A model generated the notes under the pieces. The model had not been told where the DNA came from. It did not search any database and saw only the letters and a list, made by a program, of their open reading frames with translations. From assembly GCA_031272375.1 (NCBI GenBank), contig JAISTY010000052.1, positions 1-6,950 of the forward strand: a DNA stretch of 6,950 bases, written 5' to 3'. Made by a program: the position numbers and the translations under genes. The stretch comes from Opitutaceae bacterium (GTDB taxonomy: Bacteria; Verrucomicrobiota; Verrucomicrobiia; Opitutales; Opitutaceae). Every line of letters begins with the position of its first letter. The first letter of the stretch is position 1. This document shows, piece after piece, positions 1 to 6,461 of this stretch.

Positions 1-331
1 GGGAATCGCGGGTGATGAGGCCGGCCTTCTTGAGGGGGGCGCGCAACTCCGGGTTCATCTTCTGCAGGGCGCGGGCGATGCCGTGGGCGACCGCCCCGGC
101 CTGGCCGGCGACACCGCCGCCGGCAACGGCGGCCACGACGTCAACCTTGTCCCGCAGTCCGACGGTGACGAGGGGCTTGTAGGCCTGCTTCGCGAAGTTC
201 TCGTGGGAGAAATAGCTCTCGAAGTCGCGTTCGTTGACGGCGAGCTTGCCGGTGCCTTCGGTGAGGCGGATGCGGGCGGTGGAGGACTTGCGGCGTCCGG
301 TGCCGAGGAAAACAGTGGGTTCTGCGCTCAT
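1..331 (-). CDS. rpsI: 30S ribosomal protein S9 (partial, C-terminus outside window)
   Basis: S9 is a small-subunit protein of the 30S head whose C-terminal tail reaches the P-site tRNA. The 110 visible residues begin MSAEPTVFLGTGRRKSSTAR and carry the family landmarks: GTGRRKSS.AR.RL near residues 10-22, a GTGKLAVN segment at about 26-33, the central AGGGVAGQAGAVAHGIARAL stretch at about 70-89, and the approach to the C-terminal arm (LKKAGLITRDS). The basic tail ending in K-R lies beyond the window edge. The ATG at 331-329 is chosen because S9 proteins start just before the GTGRRK motif. The gene follows rplM after 19 bases, the usual L13-S9 operon, and is probably translated from the same mRNA. 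No Shine-Dalgarno sequence precedes the ATG; the bases before it are ATCC. Identification is secure. Confidence 0.96.
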   Translation of the reverse strand, partial: MSAEPTVFLGTGRRKSSTARIRLTEGTGKLAVNERDFESYFSHENFAKQAYKPLVTVGLRDKVDVVAAVAGGGVAGQAGAVAHGIARALQKMNPELRAPLKKAGLITRDS

Positions 332-350
332 GGATGTGGGTGGGTCGGTG

Positions 351-779
351 TCAGAGGGTGATTTTTTCCGGGTTTTGCGCGGCGTGCCCGTGTTCCGCGC
401 CGGGGAAGACGCGGAGCTTGGTGAGCATGGAGGCGGCGATGCGGTTCTTGGGCAGCATGCCCTTGACGGCGTGGCGGATGATGAACTCCGGGTTCTGCCC
501 GCGCATGGCGGGGACGCTCCGGTAGCTCTCGCCGCCGACGTAGCCGGAAAAGGACATGTATTCGTTGCGCTCCTCCTTTTTGCCGGTGAGGGCGACCTTG
601 GCGGCGTTGATGACGACCACGTAGTCGCCGGTGTCCACATTGGGCGTGTAGGAGGCCTTGTGGCGCCCGCGGATGATGTTGGCGGCTTTCACCGCGAGGC
701 GGCCAAGGACGGCTCCATCGGCATCTATGAGATACCACTTGGGCCGGACCGTCTCTTTTTTGGCGAGGAAGGTTTTCAT
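351..779 (-). CDS. rplM: 50S ribosomal protein L13
   Basis: L13 is an early-assembly protein of the large ribosomal subunit that binds 23S rRNA. The product is 142 residues, the usual bacterial length, starting MKTFLAKKETVRPKWYLIDA. Typical L13 segments follow: WYLIDADGAVLGRLA at 15-29, the GRHKASYTPNVDTGDYVVVI block at about 38-57, and VKGMLPKN in the C-terminal half. The ATG at 779-777 is set by this MKTF...KWY beginning. A longer reading to 1241 in the same frame only overlaps oleC and is not credible. rpsI lies 19 bases downstream. The gene before it, oleC, ends 71 bases upstream, and this gap contains a perfect TTGACA box, so the ribosomal operon probably has its own promoter. No Shine-Dalgarno sequence is seen; TTCC precedes the ATG. 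Confidence 0.97.
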   Translation of the reverse strand: MKTFLAKKETVRPKWYLIDADGAVLGRLAVKAANIIRGRHKASYTPNVDTGDYVVVINAAKVALTGKKEERNEYMSFSGYVGGESYRSVPAMRGQNPEFIIRHAVKGMLPKNRIAASMLTKLRVFPGAEHGHAAQNPEKITL

Positions 780-793
780 GGAAAAGGCGCGAA

Positions 794-821
794 CAACTAC
801 GGCGGGGGGATGCCCTGTCAA
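794..821 (-). promoter_or_regulatory. Candidate promoter of rplM-rpsI, with overlapping stem-loop
   Basis: On the minus strand a perfect -35 box TTGACA lies at 821-816. After 16 bases comes TAGTTG at 799-794, a poor -10 match with only TA conserved. The start codon of rplM is 14 bases further on. The -35 box sits in the loop of a possible hairpin whose arms are GCGGGG (about 828-823) and CCCCGC (about 808-803). No U-run follows this hairpin. It could be the end signal of oleC or a leader structure. Support is the -35 match and the position; the -10 is weak. Confidence 0.35.
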
Positions 822-850
822 CCCCGCTTTTGGCTTTTGGATTTTTTCGC

Positions 851-2533
851 TCATCGCAACGGGTTGGCCTTGTGGCCGCGGGCGCCGGCGGCCCAGCGGG
901 CGAGGGCGTTCCGGTGGATTTTCGCGTTGTGGCGGACGTCCACCGGAAAATCCCCGCGAAAATAAAAGAGGTTGATGTCCGCCGTCAGCGGGCGTTTCAG
1001 CGCGAGCAGGCGGAGGTCGTTGATCAGGTTTTCGAGGGCGAAGGTGTTTTTCAAAATCCGCGGGTCGCGCGGCTCTATGACGATGGCGGGGCGGATGACG
1101 CCGGGCCTGCCGCGCCGTGAAAGGCCGATGAGCGCGGAGCGGCGGACGGCGGGGTGCGCGTTGAAAACCGGCTCGACCTGCCCGGTGAACAAAACCCCTT
1201 GCGGCGTCACCACGCGCTCGGTCTTGCGCCCGCAGAACCAAAGGTTGCCGCCGGCGTCCAGGTATCCGCAGTCGCCCATGCGGTGCCAGATCTCCCCGGT
1301 GTCCGCGTCGGTGATTTTCGCGAGCGCCGTGGCATCAGGGAGGCGGTCGTATTCCCGCGTCACGGCGGGGCCGGTGGCGATGATCTCGCCGATCTCCCCG
1401 ACGGCGGCCTGCCGCGTTTCGCCGAGCGTGGCGACGGGGGCGTCGGTGATGGCGATGACGCGGACCTTGTTTCCGGGAAGCGGTTTCCCGACGCGGGAGC
1501 CGCCGCCGCCGAGCGTGACGGCAAGCCCGTCGAGCGCCTCCGTCGCGGAGAGGTCGGTCAGCGGAAGGATTTCGGTGGCGCCGTAGGGGCTGTGGATTTC
1601 GCCGCCCGGCAGGATGTCGCGCAGATCCCGCCAGAGTTTCGGGGGGACGGCGGCGCCGGCGCAAAGGACGCGCCGGAGCGAGGGGAGCCGGAGATTGTGG
1701 CGCTTGCAATGGTCGCCGACGAGTGCCCAGAGCGTCGGCGAGCCGAAGGAGTTGGTGACGTTTTCCTGGAGGATGGCGCGGACGATTTTCGCGGGGTCGC
1801 TGGCGGCGACGCGCCGGGGATCGGTCTCCGGGACGATGGTGGTCATGCCGAGGGCCGGGTTGAAGAGCGCGAAGACGGGCAGGAGCGGGAGGTCCACCTC
1901 GCCGGGGCGGATGCCATAGGTTTCCCGCACCAGTTCCACCTGCGCGGCGAGCATGCCGTGCGTGTAGCAAACGCCCTTGGGGGCGCCGGTGGAGCCGGAG
2001 GTGAAGAGGATCGCGGCAAGCTCGTCCGGCGCGCAAACGGCGGTCGGCGGCCCGCCGCCGGGGGGAGCCTTCCCCGCGAGGCGGGCGGCGGGGTTGGAGC
2101 TGGCGGCCACGCGGACGCGGACACTCGCGAAGGGTTTCCTCCAAAGCCGGCTCATGAGCCGCGCGAGCGGGATGCCGAGCAGGACGCGGGGTTGCGAGCG
2201 GGCGACGCAGGCGAGGAAACTTTTCCGCCCCATGCCGGGATCCAGCACAACGGGCACGGCGCCCAGCCCGAAGAGCGCGAAGACGGCGGCGATCAGGGGA
2301 AGCCCCTGGCGCACCATGACGAGCGTCCGGTCGCCGCGGCGGACGCCCTCCACCGCGAGTTTCGCGCGCCACGCGGCGACCTCGGCGGCAAGCTCGGAGA
2401 AGCTCAGCGAGAGGTAGCGGATGGAGCCGTCGGGGGCGTTTCCAACGGGAACTTTGACGGCGGCGGAATCCGGCCGCGCGGCGGCCATGAGGTCGAGGTG
2501 GCGCGAGATGTTGGCGTTGGTGTCGGCGGTCAT
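851..2533 (-). CDS. oleC: OleC-like AMP-ligase / beta-lactone synthetase of olefin biosynthesis
   Basis: This 560-residue protein belongs to the ANL adenylating superfamily. Motifs in order: FTSGSTGAPKG phosphate loop at 177-187, YGATE at 317-321, WHRMGDCGYLD at 416-426, GRK hinge at 435-437, and the C-terminal lysine K538 in RHNAKIHRNAL. OleC-type signatures separate it from ordinary acyl-CoA synthetases as I know them: the start ISRHLDLMAAARP, VVLDPGMG at 95-102, the YTHGMLAAQVELVRETYGI stretch after the P-loop, and FALFNPALGM. Family knowledge: OleC uses ATP to close the beta-hydroxy acid made by OleA and OleD into a beta-lactone, which OleB decarboxylates to a cis-olefin. No oleA, oleB or oleD is visible in the window. 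The start at 2533 gives the family N-terminus; GCCC precedes the ATG. A generic fatty-acid CoA ligase or a beta-lactone natural-product enzyme remains possible. Confidence 0.85.
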   Translation of the reverse strand: MTADTNANISRHLDLMAAARPDSAAVKVPVGNAPDGSIRYLSLSFSELAAEVAAWRAKLAVEGVRRGDRTLVMVRQGLPLIAAVFALFGLGAVPVVLDPGMGRKSFLACVARSQPRVLLGIPLARLMSRLWRKPFASVRVRVAASSNPAARLAGKAPPGGGPPTAVCAPDELAAILFTSGSTGAPKGVCYTHGMLAAQVELVRETYGIRPGEVDLPLLPVFALFNPALGMTTIVPETDPRRVAASDPAKIVRAILQENVTNSFGSPTLWALVGDHCKRHNLRLPSLRRVLCAGAAVPPKLWRDLRDILPGGEIHSPYGATEILPLTDLSATEALDGLAVTLGGGGSRVGKPLPGNKVRVIAITDAPVATLGETRQAAVGEIGEIIATGPAVTREYDRLPDATALAKITDADTGEIWHRMGDCGYLDAGGNLWFCGRKTERVVTPQGVLFTGQVEPVFNAHPAVRRSALIGLSRRGRPGVIRPAIVIEPRDPRILKNTFALENLINDLRLLALKRPLTADINLFYFRGDFPVDVRHNAKIHRNALARWAAGARGHKANPLR

Positions 2534-2566
2534 GGGCGTCCGGAGGGGCGCGTCTGTCCCGCAAAC

Positions 2567-2589
2567 AACCCGCGCGTTCGGCGCGGGTT
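2567..2589 (-). terminator. Stem-loop terminator of the small lipoprotein gene
   Basis: A perfect 9-bp stem (AACCCGCGC paired with GCGCGGGTT) closes a 5-base loop. It starts 24 bases after the lipoprotein stop codon. On the minus strand it is followed by GTTTG, so the U-run is weak. It lies between the lipoprotein and oleC start codons, and should therefore isolate oleC transcription from the gene upstream. The stem is AT at its base and GC above. Confidence 0.6.
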
Positions 2590-2613
2590 CGCGTTCAAGG
2601 GCGCCTCACGGTC

Positions 2614-2877
2614 TCAATAATCGGTGTAGGTGAAGAGGCCCCAGAGGAGGCTGACCCGCTTGCCGGAGGGCGTGGCGTTGACGGCGTAGGGCGCGCCATA
2701 GTTGTCAATCGTGTTGAGCTGCGGGGGGACGAAGGCGGCGTCCTTCGAGTAATAAAGGCCGTCGGCGACCGAGACGGCCTTGCCGCCGCCGCGAACGGTC
2801 TGGGTGGCGCAACCGGCGAGAAACACCGCCGATGCGGCAAGGGCTGTGACGAAAACGGGCTGGAGTTTGTTTTTCAT
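2614..2877 (-). CDS. Small orphan lipoprotein
   Basis: An 87-residue protein with a classical lipoprotein signal. It has basic K2 and K4, a hydrophobic core at about 8-21, and a lipobox LAGC ending at Cys23, so it is predicted to be exported by Sec and lipidated at C23. With A24 at +2, outer-membrane sorting is expected if proteobacterial Lol rules apply here. The mature part is only 65 residues and has no membrane segment. It contains ADGLYYSKDAAFVPPQLNTID, then NYGAPYAV and SGKRVSLLWGLFTYTDY at the end. I do not recognise the family, and no function is proposed. The ATG at 2877 is fixed by the signal peptide; TCCC precedes it and there is no Shine-Dalgarno sequence. It lies 98 bases after the fabD stop, on the same strand, with paired stem-loops between. 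Confidence 0.85.
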   Translation of the reverse strand: MKNKLQPVFVTALAASAVFLAGCATQTVRGGGKAVSVADGLYYSKDAAFVPPQLNTIDNYGAPYAVNATPSGKRVSLLWGLFTYTDY

Positions 2878-2903
2878 GGGAGGAACGCGGCGGGACTGTG
2901 TTT

Positions 2904-2954
2904 CCAATTCCGGCGTTGGCAAGAGCCGGATTGGGAGGCGGAAGGCGGAATTGG
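2904..2954 (-). repeat. Overlapping inverted repeats: mutually exclusive stem-loops after fabD
   Basis: The segment 2904-2914 (CCAATTCCGGC) can pair in two ways. With 2925-2934 (GCCGGATTGG) it forms a 10-bp stem with one bulged T and a 10-base loop. With 2946-2954 (CGGAATTGG) it forms a perfect 9-bp stem. Both use the same arm, so only one can exist at a time. On the minus-strand RNA the order is arm C, arm B, arm A, lying between the fabD stop and the lipoprotein start 27 bases on. It could end fabD transcription or regulate the lipoprotein mRNA. No U-run follows on the minus strand. Confidence 0.45.
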
Positions 2955-2975
2955 TTGGGTGGAATCGCGGCGCGC

Positions 2976-3884
2976 TCACAGCGCCCCGGCCTCGGCAAAC
3001 TCCGACGCGCTCCGCACCGCCCAGCCCGGTTCCGTGCGGCGGGCGAGGCCGGCGAGCACCCCGCCGGGACCGAGTTCCCAGAACTCCGACGCCCCCGCCG
3101 CCGCCATGCCCCTCATGCAGTCCTCCCAGAGCACCGGCGAGACAACCTGCCGCACCAGCGCCCCGCGGATCTCCTCCGGCGAGGACACCGGACGCCCGGT
3201 CGTGTTCGTGAACACCGCGAACGCGGGCGGTTTGAACGGCACGCCCTCCAGAAACTCCGCGAACGCGGCCCGCGCCGGCTCCATCAGGCGGCTGTGGTAG
3301 GCCCCGGCGACGTTGAGCGGCACGACCTTTTTCCATCCGCGCGCCCGCGCGCCCTCCACCGCCGCCAGCACCTTCGCGGCCTCCCCGGAAATGATGATCT
3401 GTCCTGGCGCGTTGAAATTCGCCGCCTCGACGTCGAACTCCCCGCAAAGCGCGGCGACCTCCCCGCGCGTCCTCCCGATGATCGCCGCCATCCCGCCGCG
3501 GCTCCGCTCGCACGCCTCCTGCATCAGCCGCCCCCGCTCGGCGACGACCCGCAGGCCCGTTGAAAAGTCAAACACGCCCGCCGCCGTCAGCGCCGTGATT
3601 TCCCCGAGGCTCAACCCCGCCGCCAACCCGACGTCCCCGAGCCGGCCCCGCTCCCGCAAAACCTCCAGCAACGCCATCCCCTGCGTGAACAGCGCCGGCT
3701 GGCACACCTTCGTCTGCGTCAGCTCCGCGTCGGGCCCCTCGAAACAGAGCCGCGTCAGCGGCCATCCGAGCGTCCGGTCGGCCTCCTCGTAAAGCCGCCG
3801 CGCCGCGGCGGAGTTCTCGAACAACGACCTTCCCATGCCCACTTTCTGGGCGCCTTGGCCGGAAAAAATAAGAGCGACTGACAT
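2976..3884 (-). CDS. fabD: Malonyl-CoA:ACP transacylase
   Basis: FabD moves malonyl from CoA to acyl carrier protein, supplying extender units for type II fatty-acid synthesis in the cytoplasm. The 302-residue length is normal. Visible landmarks: FSGQGAQ at 7-13, the nucleophile elbow GLSLGE at 90-95 with Ser92, Arg117 for malonate carboxylate binding, catalytic His197 in AGAYHSRLM, Gln246, and the C-terminal ELGPGGVL. The elbow has Leu91 where many FabD proteins have His, a known variant. The start at 3884 gives the canonical MSVALIFSGQGAQ; an upstream in-frame extension only runs antisense through mutY. No other fab or acp gene is in the window, so fabD is not in the common fab cluster here. 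Its codons end mostly in G (GCG, GAG, CTG, CGG), unlike the C-ending codons of its neighbours. Confidence 0.96.
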   Translation of the reverse strand: MSVALIFSGQGAQKVGMGRSLFENSAAARRLYEEADRTLGWPLTRLCFEGPDAELTQTKVCQPALFTQGMALLEVLRERGRLGDVGLAAGLSLGEITALTAAGVFDFSTGLRVVAERGRLMQEACERSRGGMAAIIGRTRGEVAALCGEFDVEAANFNAPGQIIISGEAAKVLAAVEGARARGWKKVVPLNVAGAYHSRLMEPARAAFAEFLEGVPFKPPAFAVFTNTTGRPVSSPEEIRGALVRQVVSPVLWEDCMRGMAAAGASEFWELGPGGVLAGLARRTEPGWAVRSASEFAEAGAL

Positions 3885-4040
3885 GGCGGCGCGGCAAGCT
3901 GCCGCCCGGCGCATCCGGTTCAAGGGCGAAATTCCCGCGGTGAAAGCCCACGGCAAGCCGCCGCCGCGACGCTCGCGCGACGCCGGCCCGCGGGCAAATT
4001 TCCTTCCCCCGGCGCCACGCGGACGCCTTCCTCGCGCGCC
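3885..4040. promoter_or_regulatory. Divergent fabD / mutY intergenic region
   Basis: This 156-base spacer must hold both divergent promoters, but I see no convincing -35/-10 pair for either gene. It holds a 6-bp hairpin GCGGCA-AGC-TGCCGC at 3891-3905, six bases before the fabD ATG, which could fold over the fabD start. A near-copy of that segment, CGGCAAGC.GCCGCC, occurs at 3892-3905 and 3951-3964 (13 of 14 bases). A 10-base palindrome GCCCGCGGGC sits at 3986-3995. In DNA this GC-rich these may be chance. Confidence 0.3.
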
Positions 4041-5069
4041 GTGACCGACGCCCACGTCCGCCTCTTCCGCCAACGCCTTCAGACCTGGTTTCGCGCCGCC
4101 AAACGCGACCTCCCCTGGCGCCGCGACCGTTCCCTCTACAAGACCGTCGTCAGCGAAATCATGCTCCAGCAGACGCAGGTCAAAACCGTCATCCCCTACC
4201 TTGCCCGCTGGCTCGAAACCTTCCCGGATTTCGCCGCCCTCGCCGCCGCCCCCGAAACGCTCGTCCTCAAACGCTGGGAGGGCCTCGGCTACTACTCCCG
4301 CGCCCGCAACCTCCACGCCCTCGCGAAAAAAATCGCCGCCCTGCCCGCCCCTCCGCGCGCCCCGGAGGACTGGCGCGAACTCCCCGGCGTCGGTCCCTAC
4401 ACCGCCGCCGCCATCACCAGCCTCTCCTTCGGCGCCCCGGACGCCTGCGTTGACGGCAACGTCATCCGCATCCTCGCGCGCGTCACCGCCGACGCCACCC
4501 CCTTTCCCAACGCCGCCGCCGCGATCAAAAAACTCGCGCCCCTCGCCCGCCGCCTCCTTCCCGCTAAAAACCCCGGCGCCCACAACGAGGCCATGATGGA
4601 ACTCGGCGCCCTCGTCTGCTCCAAGCACACCCCCCTCTGCCCCCGCTGCCCCGTCCGCGCCCTCTGCGCCGCCGCCCGATCCGGCCTCGCGGAAAACCTC
4701 CCCGACATCGCCCGCCCCGGCATGCGCCGCCAGACCCGCGAACTCCTCTGGGCGGTCAAAAACGGGAAACTCCTCCTCCGCCAAATCCCCGCGGACGCCG
4801 CCCGTCTCGCCGGCCTCCACGAACTGCCCTCCGCCGACGTCCCCGGCCTCCCCGCCGCCGGCGGCCCGCCGCTCGCGACCCAGCGCCGCGCCCTCACGCG
4901 CCACGCCATCACGGAAAACGTCCGCGAAATCCCCCCGCGCGCCCTCCCCCGCAGGCTGCCGCCACGCCACTTCTGGGTTCCCCTTGGAAAACTCGGCGCC
5001 ATCACCCTCTCCGGCCCCCACCGCCGCCTCGTCACACGCCTCCTCCAAACTTCAACTTCCAATCCCTGA
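4041..5069 (+). CDS. mutY: A/G-specific adenine DNA glycosylase
   Basis: MutY removes adenine mispaired with 8-oxoguanine or G, protecting against G:C to T:A mutation. The 342-residue protein has catalytic Glu39 in SEIMLQQTQV, the helix-hairpin-helix LPGVGPYTAAAI at 114-125, catalytic Asp138 in CVDGNVIRILAR, and the 4Fe-4S ligands C193, C200, C203 and C209 with the correct C-x6-C-x2-C-x5-C spacing. The C-terminal MutT-like 8-oxoG-recognition domain follows from about 230, with TRHAITENV and a final WVPLGKLGAITLSGPHRRL typical of MutY ends. The start is GTG at 4041, chosen because the next residues (HVRLFRQRLQTWF...LPWR) match the family beginning; CGCC precedes it. Codons end strongly in C. 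The last 116 bases of the gene are part of a direct repeat found again at 6621-6744. Confidence 0.96.
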   Translation: MTDAHVRLFRQRLQTWFRAAKRDLPWRRDRSLYKTVVSEIMLQQTQVKTVIPYLARWLETFPDFAALAAAPETLVLKRWEGLGYYSRARNLHALAKKIAALPAPPRAPEDWRELPGVGPYTAAAITSLSFGAPDACVDGNVIRILARVTADATPFPNAAAAIKKLAPLARRLLPAKNPGAHNEAMMELGALVCSKHTPLCPRCPVRALCAAARSGLAENLPDIARPGMRRQTRELLWAVKNGKLLLRQIPADAARLAGLHELPSADVPGLPAAGGPPLATQRRALTRHAITENVREIPPRALPRRLPPRHFWVPLGKLGAITLSGPHRRLVTRLLQTSTSNP

Positions 5070-5076
5070 CTTCCCG
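4954..5076 (+). repeat. Direct repeat copy 1: 3' end of mutY plus 7 bases
   Basis: These 123 bases cover the last codons of mutY (from about residue 305), its TGA stop, and CTTCCCG after it. They recur at 6621-6744 with 7 substitutions and one single-base gap, 116 of 124 aligned positions. Runs of about 28, 31 and 25 bases are identical. Similarity stops just after the mutY stop, at GGCAGG here against AAATGC in the other copy. The residues encoded here fit the usual MutY C-terminus, so this copy is the original. Confidence 0.9.
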
Positions 5077-5145
5077 GCAGGCGCGAAGACGTTCATGACC
5101 GGCGCCCAGGGCATCGTCACCCAAGTCAAAAGCGGCCGCGTTTAA
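5071..5145 (+). pseudogene. Possible fossil 3' end of an unknown gene
   Basis: Directly after mutY, frame 1 is open and ends at TAA 5143-5145. Its translation is FPAGAKTFMTGAQGIVTQVK followed by SGRV. The codons (GGC GCC CAG GGC ATC GTC ACC) are the C-ending type used by real genes here. There is no plausible start other than the internal ATG at 5095, which would give 16 residues. It may be the broken tail of a gene brought in with the segment between the two repeats, or chance. Its stop overlaps the stop of the convergent beta-lactamase-like gene. I do not recognise the peptide. Confidence 0.25.
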
Positions 5146-6461
5146 GGCTCCCCGGTTTCCGGTTCGGTTTTTGCCGCCGCGTTTTCCTCCGGTTTCTTTT
5201 TTTGCGGGATGACGAGCGCCCTCAACGCGCTGTGGATTTTCGCGCTCTCGTTGTCGCCGTCGGGCTTGCGGCGCTGCGTCATATAAACCGTCACGCGGTT
5301 GTGTTCGGGCCACACCCGGAACGCCGTGCTGTAGAGGCCGCCGTGGCCGAAGGAGTTTTCCTCGTAAAGCCCGAGACCGAGGCCGTATTTCGCCTTCACC
5401 GCGGGCGGCGTTTGCGCGCGCGTCATTTCCGCGACGGCTTTTTCCGAGAGGATGCGGCGGCCTTTGTGGACGCCTTTGTTTAACAACATTTGCCCGAAAA
5501 CGGCGACGTCGCGCGCGGTCGAGAAAAGGCCGGACGCCGGGATGGGGTGGCGGTTTTCGCGGTCGTCGAGCGGGTAGAAAAACAGGGAGATGCGGCAGAC
5601 ATCGAGGCGGCTTTTCGCGGGGTCGGAGTTGTAGGTTTTCGCGAGGCGCGCGAGTTGGTCGCCGGCAGGCCGGAACGAGGTGTCGGCCAGCCCGAGCGGC
5701 TCGAGAACGCGCTCGCGCACAAAATCCCCGTAGGAGCGGCCGGAGACGATTTCAATGATCCGACCGGCGACGTTGATATTCGCGTCGGAATAACGGTAGC
5801 CGGTGCCCGCGCGGAAAATCAGGGCGCGACCCGCGTAGAGCGGAACGTAGTCGGCGAGCGGGAAAATGTCGTTTGTAAGACCCGACACCCACAACGGGTT
5901 TTCCCCGCGCAACCCGCTCGTGTGGCTGAGCAGGTGGCGGACGGTGAGCGGCACGCGGTTATAGATGATTTGCGCGCGCGGCTTTTGCGCGGGCGGATTC
6001 GTCCCCGACGCGGGTGCCGGCGCCGGTTTCGCGGCGTTGTTTGTGTTCGCGGCGGATGTTTTGGGCGCGGCTGCCGGCGCGGGCGTTGTCGTTTTCTTTT
6101 TTTCGGGGACGATTCGCTGCGGCTTCGCGAACTCCGGGATGAATTTGGAAACGGGGTCGTCGAGCGACAACTTCCCCTCGTCCACAAGCGTCATGAGCGC
6201 GACGGCGGTGAACGACTTCGTCATCGAGGCAATCCAGAACAAGGCGTCCTCGCGCATGGGTTTTCGCGCGGCGATGTCGGCGAAACCGGCGGCCTCGCAT
6301 TCGAGGATTTTCTCGTTGTCGGCGACAAGGAAGACGCCGCCGGCGAGGATGTTCTCGTTGATTTTCGGGAGAAACACGTCGGCGAACCGCCCGGCGAAAA
6401 GGTTGGCGGCGAGGACAAACGACAGGAAAACGCCGGCGCCGGCGCTGCGAATGGAGTTCAT
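5142..6461 (-). CDS. Secreted serine beta-lactamase-fold hydrolase (class C / esterase family)
   Basis: The 439-residue product has a signal peptide (hydrophobic 9-23, likely cleavage near LFAG), so it acts outside the cytoplasm. The beta-lactamase/CubicO fold is clear: SMTK at 79-82 (nucleophile Ser79, Lys82) in FWIASMTKSF, HLLSHTSGL at about 176-184, YSD at 224-226 in GYRYSDANINVAGR, and GHGG at 372-375 in place of KTG. Asp226 replaces the Asn of the usual Y-x-N, as in many esterase or peptidase relatives. An Ala/Pro/Lys-rich insert of about 50 residues (about 114-165) interrupts the fold between SMTK and HTSGL, and the tail is charged. True lactamase activity is not implied; a D-amino-acid peptidase or esterase is as likely. 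The start at 6461 is preferred over an in-frame ATG at 6557 because it opens the signal peptide. Convergent with mutY. Confidence 0.85.
   Translation of the reverse strand: MNSIRSAGAGVFLSFVLAANLFAGRFADVFLPKINENILAGGVFLVADNEKILECEAAGFADIAARKPMREDALFWIASMTKSFTAVALMTLVDEGKLSLDDPVSKFIPEFAKPQRIVPEKKKTTTPAPAAAPKTSAANTNNAAKPAPAPASGTNPPAQKPRAQIIYNRVPLTVRHLLSHTSGLRGENPLWVSGLTNDIFPLADYVPLYAGRALIFRAGTGYRYSDANINVAGRIIEIVSGRSYGDFVRERVLEPLGLADTSFRPAGDQLARLAKTYNSDPAKSRLDVCRISLFFYPLDDRENRHPIPASGLFSTARDVAVFGQMLLNKGVHKGRRILSEKAVAEMTRAQTPPAVKAKYGLGLGLYEENSFGHGGLYSTAFRVWPEHNRVTVYMTQRRKPDGDNESAKIHSALRALVIPQKKKPEENAAAKTEPETGEP

Noticed and set aside
351..1241. 296-codon reading of rplM with a long N-terminal extension
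   Set aside because: The extension overlaps oleC in another frame and is Arg/Pro-rich. L13 at 142 residues from 779 is the normal family length.
1154..2620. 488-codon open frame on the plus strand opposite oleC
   Set aside because: It is a shadow of oleC: low-complexity Arg/Gly/Ala-rich translation with no recognisable motif, while oleC has all its family motifs.
3609..3626. FabD nucleophile elbow GLSLGE instead of GHSLGE
   Set aside because: Leu at this position is known from other bacterial FabD proteins. Ser92, Arg117, His197 and Gln246 are all present, so there is no sign of inactivity.
2976..5048. 690-codon open frame on the minus strand joining fabD to sequence antisense to mutY
   Set aside because: The first part is antisense to a clear mutY, is Gly/Glu/Ala low-complexity, and has no domain. 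FabD begins naturally at 3884, so no fusion is claimed.
5070..5141. Possible bidirectional terminator between mutY and the beta-lactamase-like gene
   Set aside because: Only the short palindrome GCGGCCGC is present; no stem with a U-run was found.
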